A DNA stretch of 36,270 nucleotides from Streptomyces sp. HD (GTDB taxonomy: Bacteria > Actinomycetota > Actinomycetes > Streptomycetales > Streptomycetaceae): positions 1 through 36,270 of the forward strand of contig NZ_JAQMYP010000079.1 in assembly GCF_028369295.1 (NCBI RefSeq). The letters run 5' to 3'. This document shows, piece after piece, positions 14,490-23,034 of the stretch. The notes below the pieces were generated by a model. The model was not told where the DNA came from, did not search any database, and worked only from the letters and a program-made list of their open reading frames with translations. The position numbers and the translations under genes were made by a program. Each line of letters begins with the position of its first letter. Within the stretch, counting starts at the first letter, position 1.

Positions 14490-15566
14490 TCAGTTCGCGT
14501 AGTCGCCGACCATGGCGGCACCCGTGGTGTGCTCGCCGCGGTCCGTGATCTCGCCTGCGACCCATGCGTCGACCCCGCGGTCGGCCAGCGTGGCCAGGGC
14601 CACGTCGGCGGACTCCTCGGGGACGATCGCGATCATGCCGACGCCCATGTTCAGCGTCTTCTCCAGCTCCAGGCGCTCGACCTGACCCGTCTTGCCGACG
14701 AGGTCGAAGATCGGGGCCGGGGTCCAGGTGGAGCGGTCGACGATCGCGTGCAGGCCGTCCGGGATCACCCGGGCCAGGTTGGCGGCCAGACCGCCACCCG
14801 TGACATGGCTGTACGCGTGCACGTCCGTGGTCCGGGTGAGCGCCAGGCAGTCCAGCGAGTAGATCTTGGTGGGCTCCAGCAGCTCCTCGCCGAGGGTGCG
14901 GCCGAGCTCCTCGATCTGTGCGTCCAGGGCGAGACCCGCCTGGTTCAGCAGGACGTGGCGGACCAGCGAGTACCCGTTCGAGTGAAGGCCGGACGCCGCC
15001 ATGGCGATCACCGCGTCACCCGTACGGATGCGATCCGGGCCGAGCAGCCGGTCGGCCTCCACGACGCCCGTACCGGCGCCGGCCACGTCGAAGTCGTTCT
15101 CGCCCAGCAGACCCGGGTGCTCGGCGGTCTCGCCGCCCACCAGGGCGCAACCGGCGAGCACACAGCCCTCGGCGATGCCCTTGACGATGGCGGCGACCCG
15201 CTCGGGGTGGACCTTGCCGACACAGATGTAGTCGGTCATGAACAGCGGCTCGGCGCCGCACACCACGATGTCGTCCATGACCATCGCGACCAGGTCGTGG
15301 CCGATGGTGTCGTACACGCCCATCTGGCGCGCGACATCCACCTTGGTGCCGACGCCGTCGGTGGCGGAAGCCAGCAGAGGACGCTCGTAGCGCTTGAGGG
15401 CGGAGGCGTCGAAGAGGCCGGCGAAACCGCCGAGGCCGCCGAGGACCTCGGGACGCTGCGTCTTCTTCACCCACTCCTTCATCAGCTCGACCGCGCGGTC
15501 GCCCGCCTCGATGTCGACGCCGGCCGCCGCATAGGAAGCACCGCCGGGCACAACTGTCTCAGACAT
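14490..15566 (-). CDS. purM: Phosphoribosylformylglycinamidine cyclo-ligase
   Basis: AIR synthetase closes the imidazole ring of the purine precursor, using ATP to turn FGAM into AIR (step 5 of de novo IMP synthesis). The 358 residues contain YAAAGVDIEAGDRAVELMK at the N-terminus, LLASATDGVGTK, the GGETAEHPG loop and GLHSNGYSLVR, all family signatures. The length is normal. ATG 15566 gives the expected start; the ribosome site is weak. It lies 31 bp downstream of purF on the same strand, so the two probably form one operon. Confidence 0.97.
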   Translation of the reverse strand: MSETVVPGGASYAAAGVDIEAGDRAVELMKEWVKKTQRPEVLGGLGGFAGLFDASALKRYERPLLASATDGVGTKVDVARQMGVYDTIGHDLVAMVMDDIVVCGAEPLFMTDYICVGKVHPERVAAIVKGIAEGCVLAGCALVGGETAEHPGLLGENDFDVAGAGTGVVEADRLLGPDRIRTGDAVIAMAASGLHSNGYSLVRHVLLNQAGLALDAQIEELGRTLGEELLEPTKIYSLDCLALTRTTDVHAYSHVTGGGLAANLARVIPDGLHAIVDRSTWTPAPIFDLVGKTGQVERLELEKTLNMGVGMIAIVPEESADVALATLADRGVDAWVAGEITDRGEHTTGAAMVGDYAN

Positions 15567-15597
15567 TGCCTGGGATCTTTCGGGTTGATTACTGGGC

Positions 15598-17127
15598 TTA
15601 CGGGCGACGGATCGCGTCGGCCGCGGCCGTGGCTGCCGGACCGGCCGCCAGCTCGGTCTCCAGGAGCTGCTTGCCGAGCAGCTCGGGGTCCGGGAGCTCC
15701 ATCGGGTACTCGCCGTCGAAGCAGGCGCGGCAGAGGTTCGGCTTGGCGATCGTCGTGGCGTCGATCATGCCGTCGATGGAGATGTACGCCAGCGAGTCGG
15801 CGCCCAGCGAGGTGCCGATCTCCTCGATCGACATGCCGTTGGCGATGAGCTCGGCGCGGGTGGCGAAGTCGATACCGAAGAAGCAGGGCCACTTCACGGG
15901 CGGCGAGGAGATCCGGATGTGGACCTCGGCCGCGCCCGCCTCGCGGAGCATGCGGACCAGGGCGCGCTGGGTGTTGCCGCGGACGATCGAGTCGTCGACG
16001 ACGACCAGACGCTTGCCCTTGATGACTTCCTTGAGCGGGTTCAGCTTCAGCCGGATGCCGAGCTGGCGGATGGTCTGCGAGGGCTGGATGAACGTACGGC
16101 CGACGTACGCGTTCTTCACCAGACCCGCGCCGAACGGGATGCCGCTCGCCTCCGCGTAGCCGATGGCGGCCGGGGTGCCGGACTCCGGGGTCGCTATGAC
16201 CAGATCGGCCTCGACCGGGGCTTCCTTGGCGAGCCTGCGTCCCATCTCCACGCGGGAGAGGTAGACGTTCCGACCGGCGATGTCGGTGTCGGGGCGGGCC
16301 AGGTACACGTACTCGAAGACACAGCCCTTGGGCTTCGCTTCCGCGAATCGCGAGGTGCGCAGGCCGTTCTCGTCGATGGCGACGAACTCGCCCGGCTCGA
16401 TCTCGCGGACGAAGCTCGCGCCGCAGATGTCGAGGGCGGCGGACTCGGAGGCGGCGACCCAGCCGCGCTCCAGGCGGCCGAGGACCAGCGGGCGGATGCC
16501 CTGCGGGTCACGGGCGGCGTAGAGGGTGTTCTCGTCCATGAAGACGAGGCTGAAGGCGCCCTTGACCTGCGGAAGGACCGTGTGGGCGGCCTCCTCGATG
16601 GTCAGCGGCTTGCCGTCCTCGTCGACCTGGGCCGCGAGCAGCGCGGTCAGCAGGTCGGTGTCGTTGGTGGCCGCCACGCGGGGAGTGCGGCCGCCTTCCT
16701 GCTTGGGCAGGTCGGCGACCATCTCCGCGAGCTGGGCCGTGTTGACCAGGTTGCCGTTGTGGCCGAGCGCGATGGAGCCGTGCGCGGTGGCACGGAACGT
16801 CGGCTGGGCGTTCTCCCACACGGAGGCGCCGGTGGTCGAGTAGCGGGCGTGTCCGACCGCGATGTGACCCTGGAGCGAACCGAGCGAGGTCTCGTCGAAG
16901 ACCTGGGAGACGAGGCCCATGTCCTTGAAGACGAGGATCTGGGAGCCGTTGCTGACCGCGATTCCCGCGGATTCCTGGCCCCGATGCTGGAGGGCGTAGA
17001 GCCCGAAGTACGTGAGCTTTGCGACCTCTTCGCCCGGAGCCCAGACACCGAAGACGCCACACGCGTCCTGGGGGCCTTTCTCGCCGGGGAGCAGATCGTG
17101 ATTGAGTCGACCGTCACCACGTGGCAC
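15598..17127 (-). CDS. purF: Amidophosphoribosyltransferase
   Basis: This enzyme catalyses the first committed step of purine synthesis: PRPP plus glutamine gives phosphoribosylamine. The N-terminal glutaminase nucleophile is the Cys of DACGVFGVW at residue 23, so a 22-residue propeptide would be removed, as in the B. subtilis type. The PRPP loop is VVVDDSIVRGNT. All four iron-sulphur cysteines are present (KGCVFEY, KWPCFFGID and the pair in LCRACFDG), so it should carry a 4Fe-4S cluster. The 509-residue length is normal. GTG 17127 is the only reasonable start; no clear ribosome site is seen, so it may be leaderless. Transcription probably continues into purM. Confidence 0.97.
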   Translation of the reverse strand: MPRGDGRLNHDLLPGEKGPQDACGVFGVWAPGEEVAKLTYFGLYALQHRGQESAGIAVSNGSQILVFKDMGLVSQVFDETSLGSLQGHIAVGHARYSTTGASVWENAQPTFRATAHGSIALGHNGNLVNTAQLAEMVADLPKQEGGRTPRVAATNDTDLLTALLAAQVDEDGKPLTIEEAAHTVLPQVKGAFSLVFMDENTLYAARDPQGIRPLVLGRLERGWVAASESAALDICGASFVREIEPGEFVAIDENGLRTSRFAEAKPKGCVFEYVYLARPDTDIAGRNVYLSRVEMGRRLAKEAPVEADLVIATPESGTPAAIGYAEASGIPFGAGLVKNAYVGRTFIQPSQTIRQLGIRLKLNPLKEVIKGKRLVVVDDSIVRGNTQRALVRMLREAGAAEVHIRISSPPVKWPCFFGIDFATRAELIANGMSIEEIGTSLGADSLAYISIDGMIDATTIAKPNLCRACFDGEYPMELPDPELLGKQLLETELAAGPAATAAADAIRRP

Positions 17128-17188
17128 GGCACCGAGTGTAGGCGAGATCGACCACTGGTCCGAATTGGGGATACGCGCCCGTAAAGGA

Positions 17189-17959
17189 TCACTCAGCGGC
17201 GGTCGCGTTCACTCGTTCTCCGTTTTCGCTGGTCAGAGTGATGTTGCGGTGATCGATCTGGTACTTCACGGTGCTGTCGAAGAGGCCCAGGAGGGTCTTC
17301 TCCGTATTCATGAGTGAGGTGTCGCACATCATTCGCGTGGTGGACGCCGTGCCGAGCGTGATACGGCCGTCGCTGAACGTCGCCGTCGCCCGCACCTTGT
17401 TGCAGCCGAGGCTGCCGCTGACCTGACCGGTCTTCCGGTCGAACGTGAGGTGGGCCTTGCCGCCGGTGTCGGGGCTGACGATGTTCCACTTCGTGCCCTT
17501 GAGCGGGGCGGCCTCCTGCTTGCTGAGGGCGATGCTGTCGCCTCCCTCGGTGGTGAGGGTGAGCTTCTCGTTCTCGACCTTGGCGGTCAGGTCGCCGTCG
17601 GCGAGGGTGCGGGCCAGGGTCTGCTCGAAGTTCGGGGCGACGCCCTCGCAGGCCATCTCCGTCGCCTGTACCTGGTTGAACGTGACATGGCTGTCGGCGA
17701 AGGCGGCGTCGGCGCCGAAGTTGTTGCAGCCGAGGTTGCCCTTGACCTTGCCGCCGTCGGCGATCCGCAGGTAGGCGCTGCCCGGGGCGTCGCTCTTCTT
17801 CCCGTCGACGGTGATGCCGTCCACGGTCCAGTAGGCGCCGGTGACGGAGGCCGCCGCCCCGGCACCGACCGAGGCACTGCCCGCGTCCTTGTTGCCACAG
17901 GCCACCGCGAACGGGAGAAGGGTCAGCGCGGCGAGAGCGGCCAGCCGCTTTGTGTCCAT
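17189..17959 (-). CDS. Lipoprotein with two META (HslJ-like) domains
   Basis: A lipid-anchored extracytoplasmic protein of about 256 residues. The signal peptide MDTKRLAALAALTLLPFAVA ends in a lipobox with Cys in VACGN. Two META-type domains follow: GAYWTVDGI...LGCNNFGADAAF...ACEGVAPNFEQTLARTL, and GTKWNIVSP...LGCNKVRATATF...MCDTSLMNTEKTLLGL. Each has the typical GCN motif and a later Cys. The family, including E. coli HslJ, is linked to heat or drug stress, but no biochemical activity is assigned. The start is ambiguous: ATG codons at 17980, 17974 and 17959 lie within a short direct repeat (GGCATGGACACA twice) and none has a clear ribosome site. I chose the last because it gives the best signal peptide. 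It lies 61 bp upstream of purF. Confidence 0.88.
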   Translation of the reverse strand: MDTKRLAALAALTLLPFAVACGNKDAGSASVGAGAAASVTGAYWTVDGITVDGKKSDAPGSAYLRIADGGKVKGNLGCNNFGADAAFADSHVTFNQVQATEMACEGVAPNFEQTLARTLADGDLTAKVENEKLTLTTEGGDSIALSKQEAAPLKGTKWNIVSPDTGGKAHLTFDRKTGQVSGSLGCNKVRATATFSDGRITLGTASTTRMMCDTSLMNTEKTLLGLFDSTVKYQIDHRNITLTSENGERVNATAAE

Positions 17960-18020
17960 GCCGAGTGTGTCCATGCCCATGGGACGGGAGGGGTGCGGGA
18001 CTGGTTCCGCTTGTCGCAGG

Positions 18021-18818
18021 TCACCCCATCAGCGGCAGCAACCCGTCCAGGTCGGCCCGCTCCCCGCTCGCGCTCACCTTGGCCTCCGCCACCGCGTCCC
18101 GCCACGCCGTCCGCCCGGTCGCCAGCCGGATCCAGGTGAGCGGGTCGGTCTCCACGACGTTCGGCGGCGTGCCCCGGGTGTGCCTCGGCCCCTCGACGCA
18201 CTGCACCACGGCATACGGCGGGACCCTCACCTCGGTCGAACCACCGGGCGCCTTCGCGGCGAGCGCGTCGGCGAGGAGGCGGGTGCAGGCGGCGAGGGCC
18301 TGGCGGTCGTAGGGGATGTCGAGGCCGGGGACGGCGGCGTTGAGGTCGTCGGTGTGGACGACGAGCTCGACGGTACGGGTGACCAGGTAGTCGGCCAGGG
18401 TCATGGCACCGGTGCGGGCGGCGAGGAGACGGTCGCCGGGGGCGTCCGCCAGGTTCCGCCCGAGCCGTTCCTCGGTGTGGGAGTAGAGGGCGTCGAGGTC
18501 GGGGTTGGCGGCGGCGAGGTCCTGGGTGCCCTCGGCGATGTCGCCGGCGCGGGCCGCGGTGGCGAAAGGCCAGTCCAGAAGCGTCAGTTCGGCCTTGGCC
18601 GGCTCGTCGCGGTCGAGGTTGCGGCTGACGGTCTCCACGGCCATGGTCACGTGTGCGGCCAGGTCCCGCACGGTCCAGCCCGGCAGCCGGGTGGGGAGTG
18701 CGAGCTGCTCGTCGGTGAGGGTGCGCACAGCCTGCCGTACGTTCCCGAACTGGGCGAGGATCGCGGTGCGGATCTTGGCGGGGTCGTAGGTGCGGGCGCG
18801 CTTCTTGGCCGGGGACAT
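18021..18818 (-). CDS. Mycothiol-type maleylpyruvate isomerase / SCP2-like protein
   Basis: A 265-residue protein with a DinB-like four-helix N-terminal domain of the mycothiol-dependent maleylpyruvate isomerase family (LPGWTVRDLAAHVTMAVETVSRN; later VELVVHTDDL) and a C-terminal SCP2-like part (VVETDPLTWIRLATGRTAWRDAV). The spaced His residues in AHV and HTDD fit the metal site of such enzymes. The true reaction is unknown; family members include thiol-dependent isomerases and transferases. ATG 18818 has a weak AGGCTG. It follows the M23 peptidase gene by 10 bp on the same strand, so the two are likely co-transcribed. Confidence 0.9.
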   Translation of the reverse strand: MSPAKKRARTYDPAKIRTAILAQFGNVRQAVRTLTDEQLALPTRLPGWTVRDLAAHVTMAVETVSRNLDRDEPAKAELTLLDWPFATAARAGDIAEGTQDLAAANPDLDALYSHTEERLGRNLADAPGDRLLAARTGAMTLADYLVTRTVELVVHTDDLNAAVPGLDIPYDRQALAACTRLLADALAAKAPGGSTEVRVPPYAVVQCVEGPRHTRGTPPNVVETDPLTWIRLATGRTAWRDAVAEAKVSASGERADLDGLLPLMG

Positions 18819-18828
18819 GAACGGCAGC

Positions 18829-19662
18829 CTATGCGGGCTGTGATGCCGCCGTCGGTGCCTCGAACGCCTCGTTGTTCCGGGGAACGCCGATGCCGCTCCA
18901 GGTGAAGGGGATGCCGCGGGCGGTGTCCGGGTCGGGGCCGTCCATCAGCTGGAAGTGGACGTGCGGCTCGGAGGAGTTGCCCGAGTTCCCGCACTGGCCG
19001 AGGAGCTGCCCCGCGTGCACCCGGTCGCCCTCACGGACGGCGAGCGAGCCGCGCCGCACATGGGCGTAGAGCGCGTGGGTGCCGTCGCCGAGGTCGAGGA
19101 TGAGGTGGTTGCCGACGACTCGCCCGACGCCGAGCAGGCCGCGTACGGAGCCCTCCAGAAGCATGAGGTACAGGATCCCCGGCAAGGACGTACGGCTCAG
19201 GTGGTCGCGCTGACCGTCGGTGGCCCGTACGACGGTGGCGTCCGCGACCGCGAGGAGCGGGGCGCCGAAGGCGGGGAAGTCGCTGTTGCGGCGGGCGAGC
19301 GGCCACAGCCAGCGGAAGGAGGGGCGGGCGCCCGGCTCGGGCTCGGCGACGATGTCGATGGCGTATGTCTGGCCGTACGCGTGCGTGCCGTGGCTCGGGG
19401 TGCGGTCGGCCGGGCTGTTGAGCGCGGTCCAGCGGCCGGTGACGGGCGGTCCGACCTCGACCGGCTCCCGGTCCGTGCGGGGACTGTCCGGGGTGCCGCC
19501 CAGGATGCGGGCCGCGATGAGGATCGCGTAGGCCAGGACGAGCGGCAGGAAGTTCCACCACCACGGATATCCGAGGTCCAGTGCGAAATGGACGATGATC
19601 AGGCCGAGGAAGGTCAGATGCAGCCCTCGGAAGGCGAAGCCGGCCAGTTTGCGTGCGGTCAT
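18829..19662 (-). CDS. Membrane-anchored M23 (LytM-type) peptidase
   Basis: A 277-residue protein with two N-terminal hydrophobic segments (about residues 9-30 and 34-55) and a C-terminal M23 domain. Zinc-site features are visible: an early His/Asp pair in SHGTHAYGQTYAIDI, ALYAHVRRGSLAV, VREGDRVHAGQLLGQCGNSG, and HVH in EPHVHFQL, so the domain looks catalytically intact. Such enzymes cleave peptidoglycan cross-bridges, often glycine-containing ones. ATG 19662 has GGGGGA 4-9 nt upstream. Reading further upstream in frame runs into a 10-bp tandem repeat and is not credible. The gene follows an ArsR-type regulator by 61 bp and precedes the isomerase gene by 10 bp. Confidence 0.9.
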   Translation of the reverse strand: MTARKLAGFAFRGLHLTFLGLIIVHFALDLGYPWWWNFLPLVLAYAILIAARILGGTPDSPRTDREPVEVGPPVTGRWTALNSPADRTPSHGTHAYGQTYAIDIVAEPEPGARPSFRWLWPLARRNSDFPAFGAPLLAVADATVVRATDGQRDHLSRTSLPGILYLMLLEGSVRGLLGVGRVVGNHLILDLGDGTHALYAHVRRGSLAVREGDRVHAGQLLGQCGNSGNSSEPHVHFQLMDGPDPDTARGIPFTWSGIGVPRNNEAFEAPTAASQPA

Positions 19663-19670
19663 GGTTCCCC

Positions 19671-19720
19671 CAGTTGGTCGCAGTTGGTCGCGGTCGGTCG
19701 CGGTCGGTCGTGGTCGATAG
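19671..19720. repeat. Five 10-bp tandem repeats between regulator and peptidase genes
   Basis: Consecutive 10-bp units read CAGTTGGTCG twice, CGGTCGGTCG twice, then the degenerate TGGTCGATAG. They begin 3 bp beyond the stop codon of the ArsR-type gene and end 8 bp before the peptidase start on the minus strand. Confidence 0.9.
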
Positions 19721-19723
19721 CTG

Positions 19724-20224
19724 TTACGGACGGGCCGCCGACAGCACCACCAGCAGCGGCACGACCCGCCCCGCCGGTACCTCGTAACGCCCACGGCCGG
19801 TCGTGTGCAGCCAGCCCGTGCCGGTCAGTTGGCGCAGGTGGTGGTAGATCTGGCCGGTCGTGCCGACCTCGTCCAGCTCGGCGAGCTCGGCCGCGGTGCG
19901 CCGGCCGCCGACGATCTCGCGCAGCAGCCGCAGCCGGACCGGGTGCCCGAGCGCCGCGAACGACTCGGCGGACTCGGTCCAGTCGCCGTCCAGCAGGTCC
20001 GCGGTCAGGGCGCCGTACTGCCAGTCGTAGTGCTCCCCGGTCGGCAGCCGTACGGCACCGGTGAACAGCACCCCTCCGTCGGCCGCCCCCAGCTCGGCCA
20101 GCTGGTCCTTGAACCCCTGCAGGGCCCAGAGGTCACCCTCGCCGAGCCGGGGTGCGGTGCGCCGGGCGTCCTCCAGCGCTGCCAGCCGTCGCTCCAGGTC
20201 GGCGACGCGTTGTTCGAGCTCCAC
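19724..20224 (-). CDS. ArsR-family winged-helix regulator
   Basis: A 166-residue protein. The N-terminus is a short coiled coil (MELEQRVADLERRLAALEDARR), the middle is a unique segment, and the C-terminal 80 residues form an ArsR-type winged helix (ALGHPVRLRLLREIVGGRRTAAELAELDEVGTTGQIYHHLRQLTGTGWL). No metal-binding CxC motif is seen, so the signal is unknown. GTG 20224 has GAGGT too close to serve normally. The start lies only 9 bp from a palindromic element, suggesting a very short or leaderless transcript with autoregulation. It is the first gene of a probable regulator-peptidase-isomerase unit and is divergent from the small secreted protein at 20377. Confidence 0.9.
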   Translation of the reverse strand: MELEQRVADLERRLAALEDARRTAPRLGEGDLWALQGFKDQLAELGAADGGVLFTGAVRLPTGEHYDWQYGALTADLLDGDWTESAESFAALGHPVRLRLLREIVGGRRTAAELAELDEVGTTGQIYHHLRQLTGTGWLHTTGRGRYEVPAGRVVPLLVVLSAARP

Positions 20225-20232
20225 ACCTCGAT

Positions 20233-20255
20233 ATTACGGAACTACGTAATTACGT
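20233..20255. promoter_or_regulatory. Overlapping palindromic operator at the ArsR start
   Basis: ATTACG (20233) and CGTAAT (20245) form one inverted repeat, and ACGTAATTACGT (20244-20255) is a perfect 12-bp palindrome sharing a half-site. The three half-sites lie 9-31 bp upstream of the regulator start in a locally AT-rich patch, as expected for an ArsR-type autoregulatory site. Confidence 0.62.
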
Positions 20256-20376
20256 GCAACGGCAGGTCGTCCCTGCAACTTTTCAGGTTCCGGCCCGCGC
20301 CGTCCGCCCGTTCAATGACCCGCAGGCCACGCGCCGACCAGCGTGGCGTCCGCTCCGACACGAACGGGGAAGCACC

Positions 20377-20691
20377 ATGTCCTTGATCAAGAAGTCCGGT
20401 GTCGCCGTGACGGCGATGCTCGCCGCGTCGCTCTCGGTCGTGGCCACCGCCCCGGCCGCGCACGCGGCGGCAGGCGACACAGCGCCCTCGTGCGTCGACC
20501 GCGAGGTGTTCCGGCCGACCAGCAACGACCACATCACCGTCTATCTGACGAACAACTGCAGCACGTCCAAGAAGGTCAAGGTCGACATCAGGCTCGGCAA
20601 GGACAGTCCGTGCTGGACGCTGGCGCCCGGCGACGAGAAGCGGTGGACCTACGACGGCCTGGGCGACTACCGCAAGACCGTGCTCTGCTGA
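20377..20691 (+). CDS. Small secreted four-cysteine protein, tendamistat-like pattern
   Basis: A 104-residue precursor. Residues 1-30 form a Sec signal peptide ending APAAHA. The mature chain has Cys at 39, 61, 79 and 104. The motifs APSCV, NNCSTSKKVKV, DSPCWTLAPG and the C-terminal Cys recall the Streptomyces alpha-amylase inhibitors (tendamistat: Cys 11, 27, 45, 73, with APSCV, NGCAQTVTVKV and LCYAVAPG), suggesting the same disulphide-linked beta sandwich. The inhibitory Trp-Arg-Tyr triplet is absent, so amylase inhibition is not predicted. ATG 20377 has GGGGAA about 6 nt upstream. A bidirectional terminator follows. The gene is divergent from the ArsR-type regulator. The fold is inferred by eye; the function is unknown. 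Confidence 0.85.
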   Translation: MSLIKKSGVAVTAMLAASLSVVATAPAAHAAAGDTAPSCVDREVFRPTSNDHITVYLTNNCSTSKKVKVDIRLGKDSPCWTLAPGDEKRWTYDGLGDYRKTVLC

Positions 20692-20719
20692 CCTGACCGG
20701 GGCCCCTGGTGGACGCGTG

Positions 20720-20752
20720 AAGGCCCGCCCGGAAACCTCCCGGGCGGGCCTT
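20720..20752. terminator. Bidirectional terminator between secreted-protein gene and purL
   Basis: A perfect 13-bp stem (AAGGCCCGCCCGG and its complement) with a 7-nt loop lies between convergent genes. Short T runs flank both sides. Confidence 0.8.
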
Positions 20753-20775
20753 CAGCGCCGTATGCCGAAAAGGAC

Positions 20776-23034
20776 CTACGCCAGCAGCGCCGGGATCGTC
20801 TCCTCGTGCACCGTGCGCAGCTCCTCCAGGGTGAGCGTGAACTCGCCCTGGAGCTCCACCGAGTCGCCGTCCACGACACCGATACGGGTGACCGGCAGGC
20901 CCCGCGCACCGCACATGTCGTTGAAGCGGACCTCCTCGGAGCGCGGCACGGCGACGACCGCGCGTCCCGCCGACTCGGAGAACAGGAGAGTGAAGGCGTC
21001 GAGCCCGTCGGGTACGACCAGACGCGCGCCCTTGCCGCCGAGCAGCGCCGACTCCACGACCGCCTGGATCAGACCGCCGTCGGACAGGTCGTGCGCGGAG
21101 TCGATCATGCCGTCGCGGGAGGCGGAGATCAGGATCTCGGCGAGCAGCCGCTCACGCTCCAGGTCGACCTTGGGCGGCAGACCACCGAGGTGGTCGTGCA
21201 CGACCTGCGACCAGGCCGAACCGCCGAACTCCTCACGCGTGTCGCCGAGGAGGTACAGCAGCTGCCCCTCCTCCTGGAAGGCGACCGGCGTGCGCCGGGC
21301 CACGTCGTCGATGACGCCGAGGACCGCGACGACCGGGGTCGGGTGGATGGCCACCTCGCCGGTCTGGTTGTAGAGGGAGACATTGCCGCCGGTCACCGGC
21401 GTGCCCAGCTGCTGGCAGGCGTCGGCGAGCCCGCGCACGGCCTCCGCGAACTGCCACATGACGGCCGGGTCCTCCGGGGAACCGAAGTTCAGGCAGTCGG
21501 AGACGGCGAGCGGCTTGGCGCCGGTGGTGGCGACATTGCGGTACGCCTCGGCGAGGGCCAGCTGGGCGCCCGCGTACGGGTCCAGCTTGGCGTACCGGCC
21601 GTTGCCGTCCGTCGCGATGGCGACGCCGAGGCCGGTCTCCTCGTCGATACGGATCATGCCGGAGTCCTCGGGCTGGGCGAGGACGGTGTTGCCCTGCACG
21701 AAGTGGTCGTACTGCGAGGTGATCCACTTCTTGCTGGCCTGGTTCGGGGAGCCGACCAGCTTCAGGACCTGGTCCTTCAGCTCGCCCGAGGACGCCGGCC
21801 GGGCCAGCTTGTCCGGGGCGTCGGCCTGCAGCTCGTCCTGCCAGGAGGGGCGGGCGTACGGCCGCTCGTAGACCGGGCCCTCGTGCGCCACGGTCCGCGG
21901 GTCGACGTCGACGATCTTGCCGCCGTGCCAGAAGATCTCCAGCCGGTCGCCGTCGGTGACCTCACCGATGACGGTGGCGATGACGTCCCACTTCTCGCAG
22001 ATCTCCAGGAACCGGTCGACCTTCTCCGGCTCCACGACCGCGCACATGCGTTCCTGCGACTCGCTCATGAGGATTTCCTCGGGCGAGAGCGTCGAGTCGC
22101 GCAGCGGTACGTCGTCCAGGGTCACGCGCATGCCGCCGGAGCCGTTGGAGGCGAGCTCGGAGGTGGCACAGGACAGACCGGCCGCGCCGAGGTCCTGAAT
22201 GCCGACGACGAGCTTCTCGGCGAACGCCTCCAGGGTGCACTCGATGAGCAGCTTCTCCTGGAAGGGGTCGCCGACCTGGACGGCGGGACGCTTGGACGGC
22301 TTGGCGTCGTCGAAGGTCTCGGAGGCGAGGATGGACGCACCGCCGATGCCGTCACCACCCGTACGGGCCCCGTACAGGATGACCTTGTTGCCCGCGCCGG
22401 ACGCCTTCGCGAGGTGGATGTCCTCGTGCCGCATGACGCCGATGGCACCGGCGTTGACCAGCGGGTTGCCCTGGTAGCAGGCGTCGAAGACGACCTCGCC
22501 GCCGATGTTGGGCAGGCCCAGGCAGTTCCCGTAGCCGCCGATACCGGCGACGACACCGGGCAGCACCCGCTTGGTGTCGGGGTGATCGGCCGCACCGAAC
22601 CGCAGCGGGTCCACGACCGCCACCGGCCGCGCGCCCATCGCGATGATGTCGCGCACGATGCCGCCGACGCCGGTCGCCGCGCCCTGGTAGGGCTCCACGT
22701 ACGACGGGTGGTTGTGCGACTCGACCTTGAAGGTGACCGCGTAACCCTGGCCGACGTCCACCACACCGGCGTTCTCACCGATGCCGACGAGCATCGCGTC
22801 GGACTCGGGTGCCTTCTCGCCGAACTGGCGCAGGTGCACCTTGCTGCTCTTGTACGAGCAGTGCTCGGACCACATGACGGAGTACATGGCCAGCTCGGCA
22901 CCGGTGGGCCGACGGCCGAGGATCTCCACGACCCGCTCGTACTCGTCCTTCTTCAGACCGAGTTCGGCCCAGGGCAGCTCGACGTCGGGGGTCGCGGCCG
23001 CGTGCTCGACCGTGTCCAGAGGCGTCCGGCTCAT
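20776..23034 (-). CDS. purL: Phosphoribosylformylglycinamidine synthase subunit PurL (short form)
   Basis: The synthetase subunit of FGAM synthase (step 4 of purine synthesis), which uses ammonia delivered by PurQ within a PurL-PurQ-PurS complex. At 752 residues it is the short PurL lacking a built-in glutaminase. Signatures include MWSEHCSYKSSK, VESHNHPSYVEPYQGAATG, GNPLVNAGAIG and DLSDGGLIQAVVESALLG. ATG 23034 overlaps the purQ stop by 4 bp (ATGA), which fixes the start despite an open upstream frame. It is the last gene of purS-purQ-purL. Confidence 0.97.
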   Translation of the reverse strand: MSRTPLDTVEHAAATPDVELPWAELGLKKDEYERVVEILGRRPTGAELAMYSVMWSEHCSYKSSKVHLRQFGEKAPESDAMLVGIGENAGVVDVGQGYAVTFKVESHNHPSYVEPYQGAATGVGGIVRDIIAMGARPVAVVDPLRFGAADHPDTKRVLPGVVAGIGGYGNCLGLPNIGGEVVFDACYQGNPLVNAGAIGVMRHEDIHLAKASGAGNKVILYGARTGGDGIGGASILASETFDDAKPSKRPAVQVGDPFQEKLLIECTLEAFAEKLVVGIQDLGAAGLSCATSELASNGSGGMRVTLDDVPLRDSTLSPEEILMSESQERMCAVVEPEKVDRFLEICEKWDVIATVIGEVTDGDRLEIFWHGGKIVDVDPRTVAHEGPVYERPYARPSWQDELQADAPDKLARPASSGELKDQVLKLVGSPNQASKKWITSQYDHFVQGNTVLAQPEDSGMIRIDEETGLGVAIATDGNGRYAKLDPYAGAQLALAEAYRNVATTGAKPLAVSDCLNFGSPEDPAVMWQFAEAVRGLADACQQLGTPVTGGNVSLYNQTGEVAIHPTPVVAVLGVIDDVARRTPVAFQEEGQLLYLLGDTREEFGGSAWSQVVHDHLGGLPPKVDLERERLLAEILISASRDGMIDSAHDLSDGGLIQAVVESALLGGKGARLVVPDGLDAFTLLFSESAGRAVVAVPRSEEVRFNDMCGARGLPVTRIGVVDGDSVELQGEFTLTLEELRTVHEETIPALLA

